Positions 31,301-41,600 are shown, numbered from the stretch's first letter. The stretch is 64,000 nucleotides of DNA from OCS116 sp051531935 (GCA_051531935.1 JAOPTR010000007.1:1-64000), one strand, 5' to 3'. Notes: generated by a model not told the origin, from the sequence alone. A program made the numbers and translations.

Positions 31301-31879
31301 GGTTTGGCCGATACACTTGGTGATGTAACTATTTCGGGCGTGCCAGTAGAGATTACATTTAGCCACGGTATTAATAATGGTGATGGAACATGGACAGTTG
31401 AACAAAGCCAGTTAGAGGGTTTGCAAATAACTTTTGCAGGGGGTTTTAACGGAGCGTTAGAGCTTGAATTGTCTGTCACCTCAACAGATATAAGTGCTGC
31501 GCAAACCACAAGCACTATCTTTGTACCAATTTCGGTTGGAAATTCTATTATGGGCACGGCGAGTGCAGATGTTGTGATGGCGACATCGGGCATTGACCAT
31601 GTTCAGCTTGGTGAGGGTGTTGATCAATTTGTAGAAACGGGCTTTATGGGCGATTATACATTTGCTGTGGTGGGTGATAATTTGCAACTCACCCATGTAA
31701 CTGATGGCGCCACAAATACCGACTTGCTAAATTCCGTCGAAATTTTGGAATTCACGAATACTGTCGGTACGATTGATGTTGCTAATTTACATGTAAATGG
31801 ACATATAGCCGATATGACAAGTGCTGAATATGATTTTTGGCTAAGCCACAATTTCGATTATGATACGTCACTGGTTTAA
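22361..31879 (+). CDS. Giant RTX/VCBS/cadherin exoprotein with four seven-unit propeller-like blocks
   Basis: 3172 residues with no Sec signal. Residues about 10-425 are Ca-binding RTX nonapeptides (GGxGxDxUx). Residues 520-716 are two VCBS/cadherin-like domains (GDGTFAYNP, DTFSYTV). Then come four rounds of a block of seven W-containing repeats (733-1123, 1340-1736, 1952-2351, 2565-2963), each followed by a GDVTISGVP module, and in the first three by a cadherin-like domain (DLDGD, DADALLFNVDANG-type). The last 115 residues are an RTX-associated domain (GIDHVQLGEGVDQF, LLNSVEILEF) ending DYDTSLV, a plausible type I secretion signal. RTX repeats at the N-terminus are unusual, because they normally precede the C-terminal signal. 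It is probably a secreted or surface adhesin; no HlyB/HlyD/TolC genes are in the window. Confidence 0.9.
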   Translation: MPPITTNSILGTPNDDILADEVGDDLIRGYAGDDIIIGLDGSNDIDAGAGNDIVFGGIGDDLIVSGSGDDAVFGSDGNDQIEGNSGADSLHGDAGADVIRGGGDDDFIAGGDGADHLRGEEGADEIYGDNNNDIIFGGKGDDDLYGGAGVDIIYGNDDADLIRGDDGDDYLSGDAGNDDIRGGAGNDLIRGGDGDDAAYGDEGDDIIYGNDGADRLHGGAGNDRVRGGAGNDYIRGNDGADDLRGDAGDDVIKGDDGEDNISGGSGNDLIYGDGDNDRLSGGAGDDRMRGGEGNDYIRGNEGNDDLRGEDGDDVIKGDEGQDNISGGSGNDLIYGGADDDRLSGGSGDDRLRGGDGEDYIRGNDGDDGLRGNAGDDVLKGDAGEDNLSGGSGDDQIYGGADNDHLTGGAGDDRLSGGDGDDKFTYILVDNISAADVHIGGADVDALILSLTSAEWANVDIQADIHAFESYLAANIDSSTGEINGSSYHFSQFGLTVSSIEKMKLLVDGIVTNPNQTNAAPNAAPVNGSAVENGGQVTITAQFTDPDDDTHSFTIDSAGTLGVVVDNGDGTFAYNPNGAFESLAAGETTTDTFSYTVYDAHGGADTATVTMAITGTNDAPTIGIISAAQSSGDAPFVLSATITDVDASDVHVVSIDTTGTLGTITNNGDGTFSYDQDGVFSSLAPGQVATDTFSYTVDDGHGGTNTQTANIAITGALPEEPSLEFLGPLVQEGGEFLVNTRNEGGQAFPTITGLDGGGFVVTWSTDNPIDDGHSNAIKAQMYDEAGNALGDEFLVNTQFSGPQVIPDIASLVGGGFVITWQGPDPYDHTVQAAAKAQIFDSTGNAVGSEFGFNDENVFYQFSPKVGGLVDGGFVITWIVDHSIDDGSDYAIKAQVFNASGGLVGDEFLVNSQHAGRQNEQAITGLEGGGFVISWTTPETNNDGSISAVKAQVYDAVGEQIGGEFLINTQNSGIQRQSTITSLDDGGFVVSWMTITSNDEGSSYAIKAQIYDALAAPVGNEFLVNSQPSSGHYSPIITSLDNGGFVIIWQSNDEGDKTIKAQEYNGLGDAVGEELLVADGIVLSTNNAHVANLSGDGFVVAWHDKETIDSFWIKAQIYRASEDGNFIDGETSNFGIIAELHPNHAADTLGDVTISGVPSAATFSQGTNNGDGTWTLSQDQLKGLQVTFESNYSGDFDLGISVTSTDENGIETTRTIAVSTVVTDVDHAPEFADETTLEVTINEGTTAVATAEAVDLDGDAISYSLSGDDALLFNVDANGVVTFNNAPNHSIPADVGADNIYNLNLVATDSGNLSTTKNIVVTVAEFAEPSLELVGLNLQSGTEFLVNSGHVSAQYDPSISGLDGGGFIATWTTDNFTDDNSAQAVKAQMFDAEGGLVGTEFLVNSQHTASQYDPIVTGLDGGGFIITWRTNNYDDDGNKFAIKAQLFDAAGDPVAGEFLVNSLHYSYQFTPVATGLDGGGFVITWQTASAGDDGHGPAIKAQIYDAAGNTVGSEFLVNSEHAGNQLEPTISGLVGGGFVIVWTTRNGSQDNDGWAIKAQLYDAAGDLVDGEFLVNSQHIDNQHVPTVSSLDNGGFVIAWQTENELDDTHGAAVKAQIYDGSAAPVGLEFLVNSQVFSHQVTPSITGLSDGSFVVVWTTGDANADGSGSAIKAQLYDETGSAIGDEFLVNDGHAGEQYEPIVAALDDGSFVVTWTTHNSLDDGSGSAVKAKIFKLENGHSFADGEIANFNILTALHPNHLSDTLGDVTISGVPNEATFSQGTNNGDGTWTISQAQLTGLQITFDGDYSGSFNFGLTVTSTDGNGVESTTNILVPVAVVDVAHLPEFTADTALAINVNEGQTAVTTLTATDLDGEVLDYTLTGADHALFEVNANGVITFADIPDFDTPLDVGGDNVYNITLNAADANDTAVRDVVITVDDFDEPTLEFLSFGTPTSDEFLVNSQHIDYQYSPTMVGLNAGGFVIIWVTSDGAADGSGSALKAQMYDMAGVASGGEFLVNSESDSSQSEPSVAALTSGGFVISWSTADINADGSGSAIKTQIYDASGNPVGNETLVNTEHENFQNSPAIAGLIDGGFVISWTTTDVNGDGSGSSIKAQMYNATGGLVGSEFLVNSQHTAAQYLPSITGLDNGGFVITWRTDNTNDDGSGSAIKAQIYDALGGSIGGELLINSQFTSVQQFPTIVGLNGGGFVITWHTNNTNDDGSGSAIKAQIFNDTGGKVGVEFLINSQLAGNQLLPEVASLSNGGFVVTWYTTSVDGDGNSGAVKAQIFDESGLAVGEELLLNNLHFGDQFGPIVTGLIDGGFSTSWQTSNTNDDGSGSAIKARIYHPTDKAHYYDNEISDFNIIAQLHPSHLSDTLGDVTISGVPSEATFNQGTNNGDGTWTISQAQLTGLQITFDGDYSGNLNFGLSVTSTDSIGGETTTNIIVPVVVSDIAHAPEFTDDTVLNLNVSEGHAAVTTLAASDLDGDLLNYTLSGDDGNLFDVDANGVITFTDAPDFETPLDMGADNIYNITLNAADATSTASRDVVINVGDIDEPSISISNSFHATGGEFLVNSQHFSNQFQPAITTLEDGGFVITWHTTNSGDDGSGFAVKAQMYDADGGAIGGEFLVNSEHDFSQRGQAVSGLKGGGFVISWYTENVADDGSGAAIKAQIYDVSGGVVGGEFLVNTLHLSDQYLPTIAPLNDGGFVITWRTNGGEDGSGTAIKAQIHNASGGIVISEFLVNSQHHDHQFEPVVASLTNGGFVITWQTASALEDGSGAAIKAQMYDATGSAIGGEFLINSEHANSQFSPTITGLNNGGFVITWFTTNSGDDGSHGAIKAQIYNASGAPIGGEFLVNSEYENHQYEPSITGLSDGGFVITWYTQNFSDDGNGTAIKARIYDATGAAMGEEFLVNSQHLTNQYEPRITALEDGGFVITWYSFYSGDDGSGSSVKAQMYQSSAEGHYNDGESYVFNINTQLHPDGLADTLGDVTISGVPVEITFSHGINNGDGTWTVEQSQLEGLQITFAGGFNGALELELSVTSTDISAAQTTSTIFVPISVGNSIMGTASADVVMATSGIDHVQLGEGVDQFVETGFMGDYTFAVVGDNLQLTHVTDGATNTDLLNSVEILEFTNTVGTIDVANLHVNGHIADMTSAEYDFWLSHNFDYDTSLV
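23003..23569 (+). repeat. Three 189-bp tandem repeats in the RTX region
   Basis: Copies start at 23003, 23192 and 23381, with a degenerate fourth beginning at 23570. Each encodes 63 residues, exactly seven nonapeptides, starting R-L-(H/S)-G-G and including DYIRGN and DNISGGSG, so the higher-order unit is a full set of seven RTX turns. Substitutions between copies are scattered. Confidence 0.9.
24560..25735 (+). repeat. Seven-unit propeller-like block 1 of the RTX protein
   Basis: Seven repeats of about 55 residues, each with a GGFV(I/V)(T/S)W core, then a DDGS-type turn, an (I/V)KAQ(I/V)YDA strand and a GxEFLVN strand. Four strands per unit and seven units match a seven-bladed beta-propeller. 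The sixth and seventh units are shorter and more diverged. Confidence 0.75.
26380..27575 (+). repeat. Seven-unit propeller-like block 2 of the RTX protein
   Basis: Seven units with cores GGFIATW, GGFIITW, GGFVITW, GGFVIVW, GGFVIAW, GSFVVVW and GSFVVTW, each followed by the AIKAQ and EFLVNSQH strands. The block is flanked by a cadherin-like domain before it and a GDVTISGVP module after it. Confidence 0.75.
28215..29415 (+). repeat. Seven-unit propeller-like block 3 of the RTX protein
   Basis: Seven units with cores GGFVIIW, GGFVISW, GGFVISW, GGFVITW, GGFVITW, GGFVVTW and GGFSTSW. The DDGSGSAIKA turn is especially regular here. The seventh unit loses the usual hydrophobic pair in the core strand. 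Confidence 0.75.
30055..31250 (+). repeat. Seven-unit propeller-like block 4 of the RTX protein
   Basis: Seven units, six with GGFVITW and one with GGFVISW. This is the most uniform block, suggesting the most recent expansion or strongest homogenisation. It precedes the last GDVTISGVP module and the C-terminal domain. Confidence 0.75.
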
Positions 31880-31920
31880 AAAATGAATTTGTATTGGTAG
31901 GTAAAATATCGAAATCATCT

Positions 31921-31946
31921 GGCGGATCGCTAGTTAGTGACCCGCC
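31921..31946. terminator. Hairpin between the RTX gene and the chemoreceptor remnant
   Basis: GGCGG/CCGCC plus an inner TCGCTA/TAGTGA (one G-T pair, one mismatch) around a 2-nt loop forms a long hairpin 42 bp after the RTX stop. It lacks a good T run on either strand, so its role as terminator is tentative. Confidence 0.45.
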
Positions 31947-32008
31947 TGTGATGCCAATGTTTGGCTTATACCATGGCAACATTTTTAAGAAACTCAGTGA
32001 TCTCTATT

Positions 32009-32406
32009 TTAAGATTCCAAATGCTTTTGAACCTCGGTAAACCGATGGAAAATCTCTAACGCTTGCGCCATTGAACCAATTTCATCGGCACGCTCTAGAT
32101 GCAGAATGGTTGCCGCCAAATCACCATTGCATATTGCTTTTTATCCAGTTATCGAACTCATTAATTCGACTTTTGCATCATCATTGCCAAATTACTCGAA
32201 GCTTGTATTGGGCAATAAATAAAATTCAGTTTGCACACCGTCTTCATCAGTAAATTTAGCGCGTCTTTGTTCCAATTTTCGATGCGAGAATCTAATTGTT
32301 TGGCATATGCGATTAATTCACGCTCCTGCGTTGTGCCAATTAAATCGCGTATGACAAAGCTTGCTGTAAACGCCATTTTAATTAGGTAATTTTTGGAAAA
32401 TTGCAA
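32009..32406 (-). pseudogene. Decayed methyl-accepting chemotaxis protein fragment (HAMP region)
   Basis: On the minus strand the frame ending at TAA 32009 reads GDLAATILHLERADEIGSMA then QALEIF, an unmistakable HAMP second helix (D-E-I-G-x-M-A). It is closed upstream by a stop near 32145. Further upstream, the fragments in neighbouring frames (an 81-codon stretch 32161-32406, and FTDEDGVQTEFYLLP in another frame) look like the periplasmic sensor part, so at least one frameshift and several stops have broken the gene. The signalling domain is missing. The flanking 31947-32008 and 32407-32600 hold nothing else recognisable. Confidence 0.65.
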
Positions 32407-32607
32407 TTTAAAGTTAAATACTTCCCATTTTTGTACGCGTAATTTGATTTGAAATTGAATTCATAATTGTAGTAATTGCAAAGATGAAAAGGGGTGTGTT
32501 TATTGCTATATGTCAATTGTTTCTATTGTCGTTGGTAAATAGAAGTAGTTATTCAGTAATTATCAACAATAGGCATCTAATTATTAGAAACGCGGTTGCA
32601 AGTTTAA

Positions 32608-32636
32608 TTAACTTATTGTTAACTTAAGATTATACT
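32608..32636 (+). promoter_or_regulatory. Possible promoter of the giant lipoprotein gene
   Basis: TTAACT (32608-32613), a 17-nt spacer and TATACT (32631-32636) stand 27 bp before ATG 32664. The -35 matches four of six consensus bases. The ribosome site (AGAAGAA) is weak. Confidence 0.4.
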
Positions 32637-32663
32637 TTTTGCTAACAAACAGAAGAAATCACC

Positions 32664-35600
32664 ATGAACAAGCACCACATATTCAATAACCAGAAATCTA
32701 ATCTTAATAAAAGCAAGAAAGCCAAAAACTATTTTATAGTTGGCACGTTGGCCACTTTACTTGCGGCGTGTGGTCAAAAGGCCCAAACACCTGACGAGAT
32801 TTTATACGATAAATTAATAGATTTGGCGACAAATGCAAACATTACAGTGACTGATGGCAATGCCACTGTTGTACTGAGTGATGCTGGCGGCACTGTGGTG
32901 ATTGCTGACGGCGACAATGTTGTGACAGGTGGTAAAGGTGCGGATAAAGTAACCACTGGTTCTGGTAAAGATGTGGTGGATACTGGTGCTGGTGATGATG
33001 TTATTATCACTGGTGATGGTGTGGATATTGTGCGTGCAGGCGCAGGTGCAGATAATGTAAATACGGGCGCTGGTAAAGATGTGATTGTGGTGATTGGCAT
33101 CAATGAGAACGGCAATGCGTATACTCAATCCGCTATTGATAATGCGGCTACAAATGTCGATTTATCTTCGCTGATCACGTTGGCTGATATTAATAATTTT
33201 GGTGTTGTTGGTGCGGTTTCAGATGTGGTTGCGGGTGATGTAATTGATGGTGACGCAGGTGGCGCAACATTAATTGTTTATGGCGAAGTGGACATGACGG
33301 GTGTTGACCTGTCGAATATCTCGGTCATTGAAGTTCATTCAAAACTTATTCTAACGGTTGAGCAGCTAAAAGGCTTGGTAGCAAGTGGTAAGTTCGAAGA
33401 AATTATTGGTGATGATACATCTACCATTGTGATTCAAAATGAAGCGAATGACCCTGATGCCAAGGTCGATCTTTCGGGTTTTGACATTAAAAATGTTAAA
33501 AAACTAGAGCTTGGTGATAATATTGAAGTTAAAATTGACCAAGATAATATTGACGGTTTGGAAGAAATTCAAGGCAATTCAGGCGCGCAAATCACCGTCG
33601 AAAAAGAAGCTGGTAGCACGAAACAAGAAGTTGACCTAGCCAGCCTGAAATTTTCTGGAATTGATAAATTAGAATTGGGCGATAATGTAAAAGCGACACT
33701 TAGTAAAGATAACTTAGACGGTCTTAAAGAAATTGGCTCGCAAAATTCAACTGATAAAATTGAAATTAAGCTAGAAGCCAAAGATGGTGAAGATGATTTA
33801 AGCCTCGCTGATATTAAGCTTGAAAATGTAGAAAAATTGGAACTTGGTAAAGACGTAAAAGTAACGCTTAATCAAGGTAATATTGACGCTCTAAAAGAAG
33901 TTGCTGCCGAATCTGCCACTGATGATGTGGAGATAAAGCTCGAAAAAACGGACGGCGAATCTGAAATGGATTTAACAGGCTTGGACATTAAAGATGTCGA
34001 TAAGCTTGAAGTTGGTGGTGGCGTTGAAGTTACGGTTGATAAAACCGTATTGGACGGCCTTGGCGCGATTGGCAAAGAAACTTCCGATGAGGATTTCTCA
34101 TTAAAAGTAGCGCAAGATTCAGATGCTGCAGGTGATGTTGACCTTTCAGAATTAGAAATTTCTGGAGTTGATAAACTTGTTGTTGAAGATGACGTTGTTG
34201 TGGTTATCGAGCAGGATTTGGTTGATGAGCTTGAAGAAGTGTCTGGCGATGGCGCCGTACAATCTGACACCGAAGGTGAAACTCTAGATCTAGGTGATGG
34301 CGGTAGCATTCAAGTTGCGACAGTTTCTTCTGGTGGCGTGACGACCTATACAAATGTGGCCTCTGTCATAGAAAATAGTACGGTAGTTGATTATGGCACT
34401 CTTAATGGCGTGGATCCTTCAGTAATCTTTACGATCTCTGGAACTGATGCAGGGTCGTTTGAATTTGTTGATGGTGTGCTTAATTTCAAATCGGCTCCAG
34501 ACTTTGAAACCAATAACGACTATGTTTATAATATTGCTTTAAATGAAGATGGGGGAGCCATAACTCCACCTCACAATATCATTATCAGCGTAACTGATAT
34601 CAACGAAGCGCCAGTGCTTGCCTCGACAACGCTGGAAACTCTTAGTGTTGAGGAAAACGCAAGCGCAACGGCTCTCGCGACAGTTGTTGCAACGGATGAT
34701 GATGGTGACGCTATAGTCTACAGTCTCTCTGGCGTAGATGCGGCTTTCTTTACCATTGATGCTGCAACCGCAGCGGTCAGCTTTATTGGAGGTCAAGATT
34801 ATGAAGACCCTGCTGATGATGGCGGTGACCATGTTTATAGTGTATCTGTAGTTGCCACCGATGCGGAGGGTGCGTCAGATTCGCGTGATATAGAAATTAC
34901 TGTTACAGATGTTAATGAAGCGCCAGAATTTGCGTCTTCGAGTGCAGCAACATTTATTGTGAATGAAAATCAATCAGCTGTGGGCACAGTGGCTGCAGTT
35001 GATCCAGAAAGTGATACACTAACTTATTCATTAACGGGTGATGATGCCACAAAATTTGATATTGATGCAGCGGGAGTTATTACCTTTGTTACCGCGCCAG
35101 ATTTTGAACAACCGGACGATGTTGGCACAAATGGTGTCTATAATTTAACCGTGCAAGTGGATGATAGCGAAGGTCATACCGTTGATCGTGATGTTACAAT
35201 TGCCACGCTCAATATAAATGAAGCTCCAGTGCTTGCATCCACAACATTAGAACAACTTGATGTTGCTGAAAATGCAGGTGCTACCGCATTAACGGCAGTT
35301 CTTGCTGCAGATGCTGATGCAGGTGATGCCGTGGTTTACAGCCTTTCAGGTGCCGATGCAGCTTTCTTTACCATTGATGCTGCAACCGCAGCCGTTAGTT
35401 TTATTGGCGGTCAAGATTTCGAAACGCCAGTTGATGATGGTGGCGACAATGTATTCAATGCCACAATTGTAGCTACAGACAATGGCGGCCTTACGCACAC
35501 ACGTGATATTGAAGTGACGGTAACCGATGAGAATGAAGCCCCAGAGCTTACTTCTGTAACCGACGAAAAGGTGAATGTTGCTGAAAATGCAGGCTCAACC

Positions 35601-38600
35601 GCACTTGCAACCGTTGTTGCAACAGATGTTGATGCAGGCGATAACATTGCCTACACCTTAACAGGTGATGATGCTTCTTTCTTTACCATTGATGCCGCAA
35701 CTGCAGCAGTAAGCTTTAATGGCAACCAAAACTTTGAAGCCGCAGCCGATAATGATAGCGACAACGTTTATAGCGTTTCCGTAGTTGCCACCGATGATGA
35801 TGGCCTCACACATTCACGTAATATAGAGGTGACAGTCACCGACATTAACGAAGCCCCAGAATTTGCCGCCGACACAGCTTTGGAAATAGACTTAGATGAA
35901 GGCGAAGATACTGTTGCAACGGAAACGGCAATAGATGTTGATGCCAGTGATAACATTACCTATAGCCTAACAGGTGCAGATTTTGCATTATTTAGCGTGA
36001 GCGCAGCGGGCGTTATTAGCTTTGTTGATACGCCAGATTTTGAAACTGCTGCCGATGCTGGTGCTGATAATGTGTATGATTTAAACATTGTGGCGACAGA
36101 TGTGGACGGTCTATCAGATACGCGCCCCGTCATTGTTACAATTATAGATATTAACGAAGCACCAACATTTTCTGCTGATGAGATACTAAGCAAAACAGTA
36201 AGCCATTATCAAACAGGCACTGCCACTGTGGCAACTGTTACTGCTACCGATCAGGATGCTGGCGATAGCGTTGCCTATACACTGGGTGGTGTGGATGCTG
36301 CTTTGTTTGATATTAGTGCAAATGGCGAAATTACATTTAAAACAGGCCAATCATTCGATAGCCCTACTGATGCTGGTGGCGACAATGTTTACAACATAAC
36401 CGCAACTGCAACAGATGATGATAGCGCTACGGACACAAGAGATATTGCCATTACGGTTACAGATGAAAACACAGCGCCAGAATTTAATGGCTCTTTACCA
36501 TCTGACGTAAGTGTAAATGAAAATAGCACGGCAGTTGGCACATTTGCCGCCACAGATTTTGACCCAGGCGATACAATTACTTATAGTTTGCTTGGTGACG
36601 ATGCAGGCTTGTTCGGTATCACCTCAGCTGGTGAAGTTACTTTTAATAATGCGCCAGATTATGAAACTGATGTTGATACCTATAACATTATCGTCAATGC
36701 ATCTGATGGCACTTTAGCTGTGCAACATGCCCTCGAAATTACACTGGATAACGTTGCCGAAACACCAATAGTTTATGTATCTGCTTATGCTGGTTTGCCA
36801 GGTGGCGCCCAAGAATTAAGCGATAATGGTGAATATCAAACAGCCAGTGCTGCTCTTGATAATGGCAATTCTATTGTTACATTTTCAAGTTGGAATAACG
36901 ACACTGAGCAAGACCATATTTATGCTCAATTGTTAGATGATAATGGCGATAAAATTAACGGTGCGATAACTGTAACCGATGATAACAACCCAGATAATGA
37001 CCATCTAAGGTCTGAAGTTACATCACTTTCAAATGGTGGTTTTGTAGTTATTTGGTCCAAATCAGATAATGGCGCAGGCAGCTATCATGCCCGCGTTTAC
37101 AATGCTGATGGTACGGAAAATGGCTCCGAAATAGATATTCTAGCAACGGATCTTGAGAGTAGTGCCAACCCGTATGTTGAAGAATTGCCAGACGGCAATT
37201 TAATCTTCGTAATGAATAAGCAGACCACTGATGCAAATAGCAATGATGTCAGCTCAATTGTTGCGAAAACCTATAATCTTTCAACCAATTCATTAGGCGC
37301 AGAATTTGTGCTGCCAAACGATACCTATAACGATAACAATCAAGCCTATGAAGGTATAGAAGATTTGTTCGTCGCAGATAATGGTCAAATTATTGTAATT
37401 TTTGGTAGTGATAATAAAGCAAGTAGCCAAGCGCTTTCCGTTACAAACGGCGTGATTTCGGCAGATGGCGATCGGGTAAACCTTTCAGAAGGGCCAGAAA
37501 ATAATGGCCAATGGATTAAAGCCGTTCAACTTGATAATGGCAATATTGTTGCCTCTTGGTTGGTTAAACTAGATGATGCCGAAAATGAAATTCACTACCG
37601 TATTTTTGCGGCAGACCGCACACCAATTAGCGATGTGCTAAATCTCGACACCGCAAATGATGCCTTTATTTTGGGTCCACAAATTACGGCCATTGATGGT
37701 GGTGGTTTTGCGATTGTTGCGGTTACCGAAGCCATCGGTACTGGTGGCAAATTATTGCAAATTCAAGAGTTTTTGGCCGACGGCACTCCCGTTGGTAATA
37801 GCGTGACTATCAATTCAGATAAATCAGGCTCTGATGCTACGCTATACCCAACATCTTTAAGCATTCTAGATGGCAACAAATTGTTGGTTTCTTGGTTTGG
37901 ACAAACAGGCGATAACCATCACGAAGGTAATTATCAGGTTATAGATTTCCATGATGATTCAAGCTATGTTCATCTGTTTGGCGCCAATGCCATTTCGCCA
38001 TTCCCTATGGATGCAATGTCTACACAGCCAGATGATGAAACGTTAGAAATGACACTATCAGATGTGCCGCTTGGAGTTAGCTTCTTCAATCCGAATAATG
38101 GCACAAGTTCACCAATCGGTACATATGTAGATGACGGCAATGGCACAACCCAAACCGTGACAATTGCGGGTACGGATATTACCGATTTACATATATTCAA
38201 TCCTACAGGCGATGCTACTTTCACCATTGCCGTATCTGTTGAAGCAACAGATAGCCATGGCGGTACAGCCACTAAAAACTTCAACCTGAATTTTGATGTA
38301 ACTGACTTTGGTTCAGCACCTATCATCACGATGGATGAAATCCAAAATGCGGTAGAGAATAATGTATTGGTTGCAGAAATTGTCTTCACAGACGTAGATT
38401 CAGCCGATACTCATACGTTTGAAATTTTGGGTGATGATGCTGATCTGTTTGAAGTTGTTGGCGGTAATATAGTGTTTAAAACCGCTCAAGATACCGACAC
38501 CATGAATGACCATCATTTCAGAATTACCTTAAAAGTAACAGATATTAAGGGCAATTCAGACCTGCTAGAAATAGAAGTTCGCCTTGCCGACATGGAAGAA

Positions 38601-41600
38601 GCGCCTGCGATAGATGATACTAACCTTAACTTCAGTGTTGAAGAAGGATCTACTGGTGATATTGCAACAATAGAAATTAACGGCAATGATGGCGGTGTTC
38701 GCTTTAAGTTAAGTGGCACAGATGCACATTTGTTTACCATTGATAGATATGATGGCGAATTAAAATTCGCTGTACGTCCAGATTATGACAACCCAATGGA
38801 TGCTGGCGCTGACAATGTTTATGACTTAAATGTTATCGCTGTTAAAGAAGACACAGGCTTATTCTCGGAAGAAGCGGTGCAGGTGACAGTTACAGAAAAC
38901 GCTAGTGAAGCCGCTATAGCAGCACCCGTTTTAACAGTTCCTCATTTTGAACTTGTTGATGGCCGTTATGTAGATGACGCCAATTATGCAACCGATCAAG
39001 GCTATGTGGCTAATGATCCGTTGGTTTTCGAAGAAGGCGGCAAGCTTACAACCTTAAGTGATGGCCGCATTGTTATTGTTTGGACAGAAGAAGATGTTGC
39101 CGATGGCAGCCAAACAGAACCTGATACAGTTTACTTTAAAGTGCTAGCACCAGATGGTTTAACTGAGATTGTTGGCAGAACCTTAGTCAGCACCGCATCA
39201 GGCAATCACCAACTTTCCCCTGCTGTTGTTGCAGGCACAAGTGGTGATTTCCATGTGTCATTCCATGTTGGTAACAATGATGATAGTGAGATTATGGTAT
39301 CTCATGTTGCAGTATCGGGTGATGTATACACGCCAGGCGCCTTGCTTGCGCTTTCCGATGTACCAAGTGCAGATGTCACCCAAATTGATGAATTTGAAAG
39401 CAATCTAGGCCTGCTTTCAAATGGCAACTATGTAGTGACATATCAAACAGATCACGAGAAATTATTTGTAAATATTGTGGACTCAAGCACTGGTGTGATT
39501 ACCAACATAGATGTGACAAACGCTTTTGATTCTGAATCTGACTTAGCAGGTGAAAGCTTACCATCTATAGCTGTTATGGCTGATGGTTCGGGCTTTGTAG
39601 TGGCATGGAGCCGCCGTTATGAAAATGGTGAAAATGATAGAACCAAACAAATTGTCACTCAAAAATTTGATAATCTTGGCAATTCAATAACAGGTGCCAA
39701 TGAGCTTGGTAATACTGATAATGAGAATGCAGATGTCTCTATAACAGCATTGAGCGGCAGCACCTATGTAGTGACATGGGCAACACGCTTTGAAGATAGC
39801 GATGGCGAGCATGAAATTGTTCTGGCACAAATATATGATAGCTCAGGTCAAGTTGGTAATTCCTTCACGGTAAGCGATACCAACGACAGGTCTTTTGACC
39901 CAGAAGTTACAAAATTATTTGGCCCAGATGCTGGCTTCCTCATTGTATGGAATGACAGCGGCGCAATGCGTGGCCAACAATTCGCTGATGACGGCACAAA
40001 AATTGGCGGAAACTTTGTAATTGCAAGACAACCAGAAGATGATGGCGTTCAGCAAATCGAAGTGACAGGCCTTGCTGATGGCGGTTTTGTTATTACATGG
40101 CAAGATAAGTTGAATAGTGATAACCTTAATAACACTAATGGCGGTGAAGACGGCAATGTTGCCTATCAAGTTTATAAATTTGATGCAACACCGACACTAT
40201 TCCATCATGATTGGCAGTATTTGCCAAACTCTGTAAGCGTTGATGTTGATGATGCAAGCGTAGATTATTATGAAGTGGCCATTTTGGGCGCTCCGAATGA
40301 TTTAGAATTTGATGTCCGCAATCAAAATAACCATGATGGACATGCCCATAAAGATCACCAAACTGGTGACACTTGGATATTTGATACGAGTGATATGGAG
40401 AACCTGTCATTCAGAGTGAATAATAACTTTGAAGGCCAAGTGAGCCTTACATACATCGTGACCGCTATTGGCCATGACGGCAGCTCAGTATCATCTTCAT
40501 CCATTGTCTTAAATTACGACATTAAAAATATTAATAATGAACCACATTATCATGATGAACTTGGCCGTAATAATTTAGAAATTTTCGAGGGCGAAGAAAT
40601 CTTGATGACTGAAGTTGATGGTGATTTAGTGCCAATCAGCAGACAAGGTTATGACCATGATGGTGATGGTTTTAACATCACAATTGATCAAACTATTAAA
40701 GATGGACATTTATTTGCTTTCGGATCAGATGGCGAAATACTATTTAAAGCGGCTCCAGATTTTGAAAATAGCCAAGCTGAAAACCAAGACGAACCTGAAA
40801 TCTATAAATTCACCTTGGTGATTACAGATGAACATGGCGCTGAAAACAGAACTGAATATGAAGTAAGAGTTAAAGATCGTGACGATGATACATTGGTTGG
40901 CGCTACCATTGAAGGCACGCCACCAACAGCTCATGATGGTTTTTTTGTTTCCCTTAATTTAAACTTAGGTGCAATCGAAGCGGGTACTCATGTTAATGAA
41001 GTTGTGATTTATAATACCGATGGTTTTGAATTCTTCTCTGGTACCGAATTCTATAGCACAGCATATCCAATTGGTGATGGAAGTTGGATTGTACCTGCTG
41101 CCGACTTATCGACATTAAAAGTAAAGTCTATCAATAACGCTGTTGGAAATCATGATTTTGTGTTTGCAGTTAGTACGTTGAGTGATTCTGGAGTTGATGG
41201 CGCCACACATATAAAACAAACTGTAACCGTTGAATTCCAAAACTGGGATCTTTCACCAAATTTCGAAAATTTTGGTACAGAATTCCATGTGAATCCGAAC
41301 GATACATTTGTCGCCAACAAAAAAGTATTTGATGCCGATGGTGATAGCTTAACCTATACATTAACAGGCACAGATGCCGCTTTGTTTGAATATGATGAAG
41401 CAACGGGTGACATTAACTTCAAATCTGGCTCGATACCCGATAGCTCAAACGAGGGTGATGTTTATTCGGTTGTGCTTACAGCAACAGACGGTGATAGCAA
41501 CACACTAGATGCAGTAATTAACCTTGATATAACCGTGGATACACAACCAGCTAGTTTAGCATCGACATATTTAGTTAATCCAAACCATTATGTAGACCTT

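Noticed and set aside
31880..32663. Insertion sequence or attachment site between the two giants
   Set aside because: No terminal inverted repeats, transposase frame or tRNA-like sequence; only a hairpin, the chemoreceptor remnant and leader sequence are visible.
33872..34309. 145-codon Ser-rich minus-strand frame
   Set aside because: A shadow of the acidic KLELG repeats; the product is low complexity and has no start signal.
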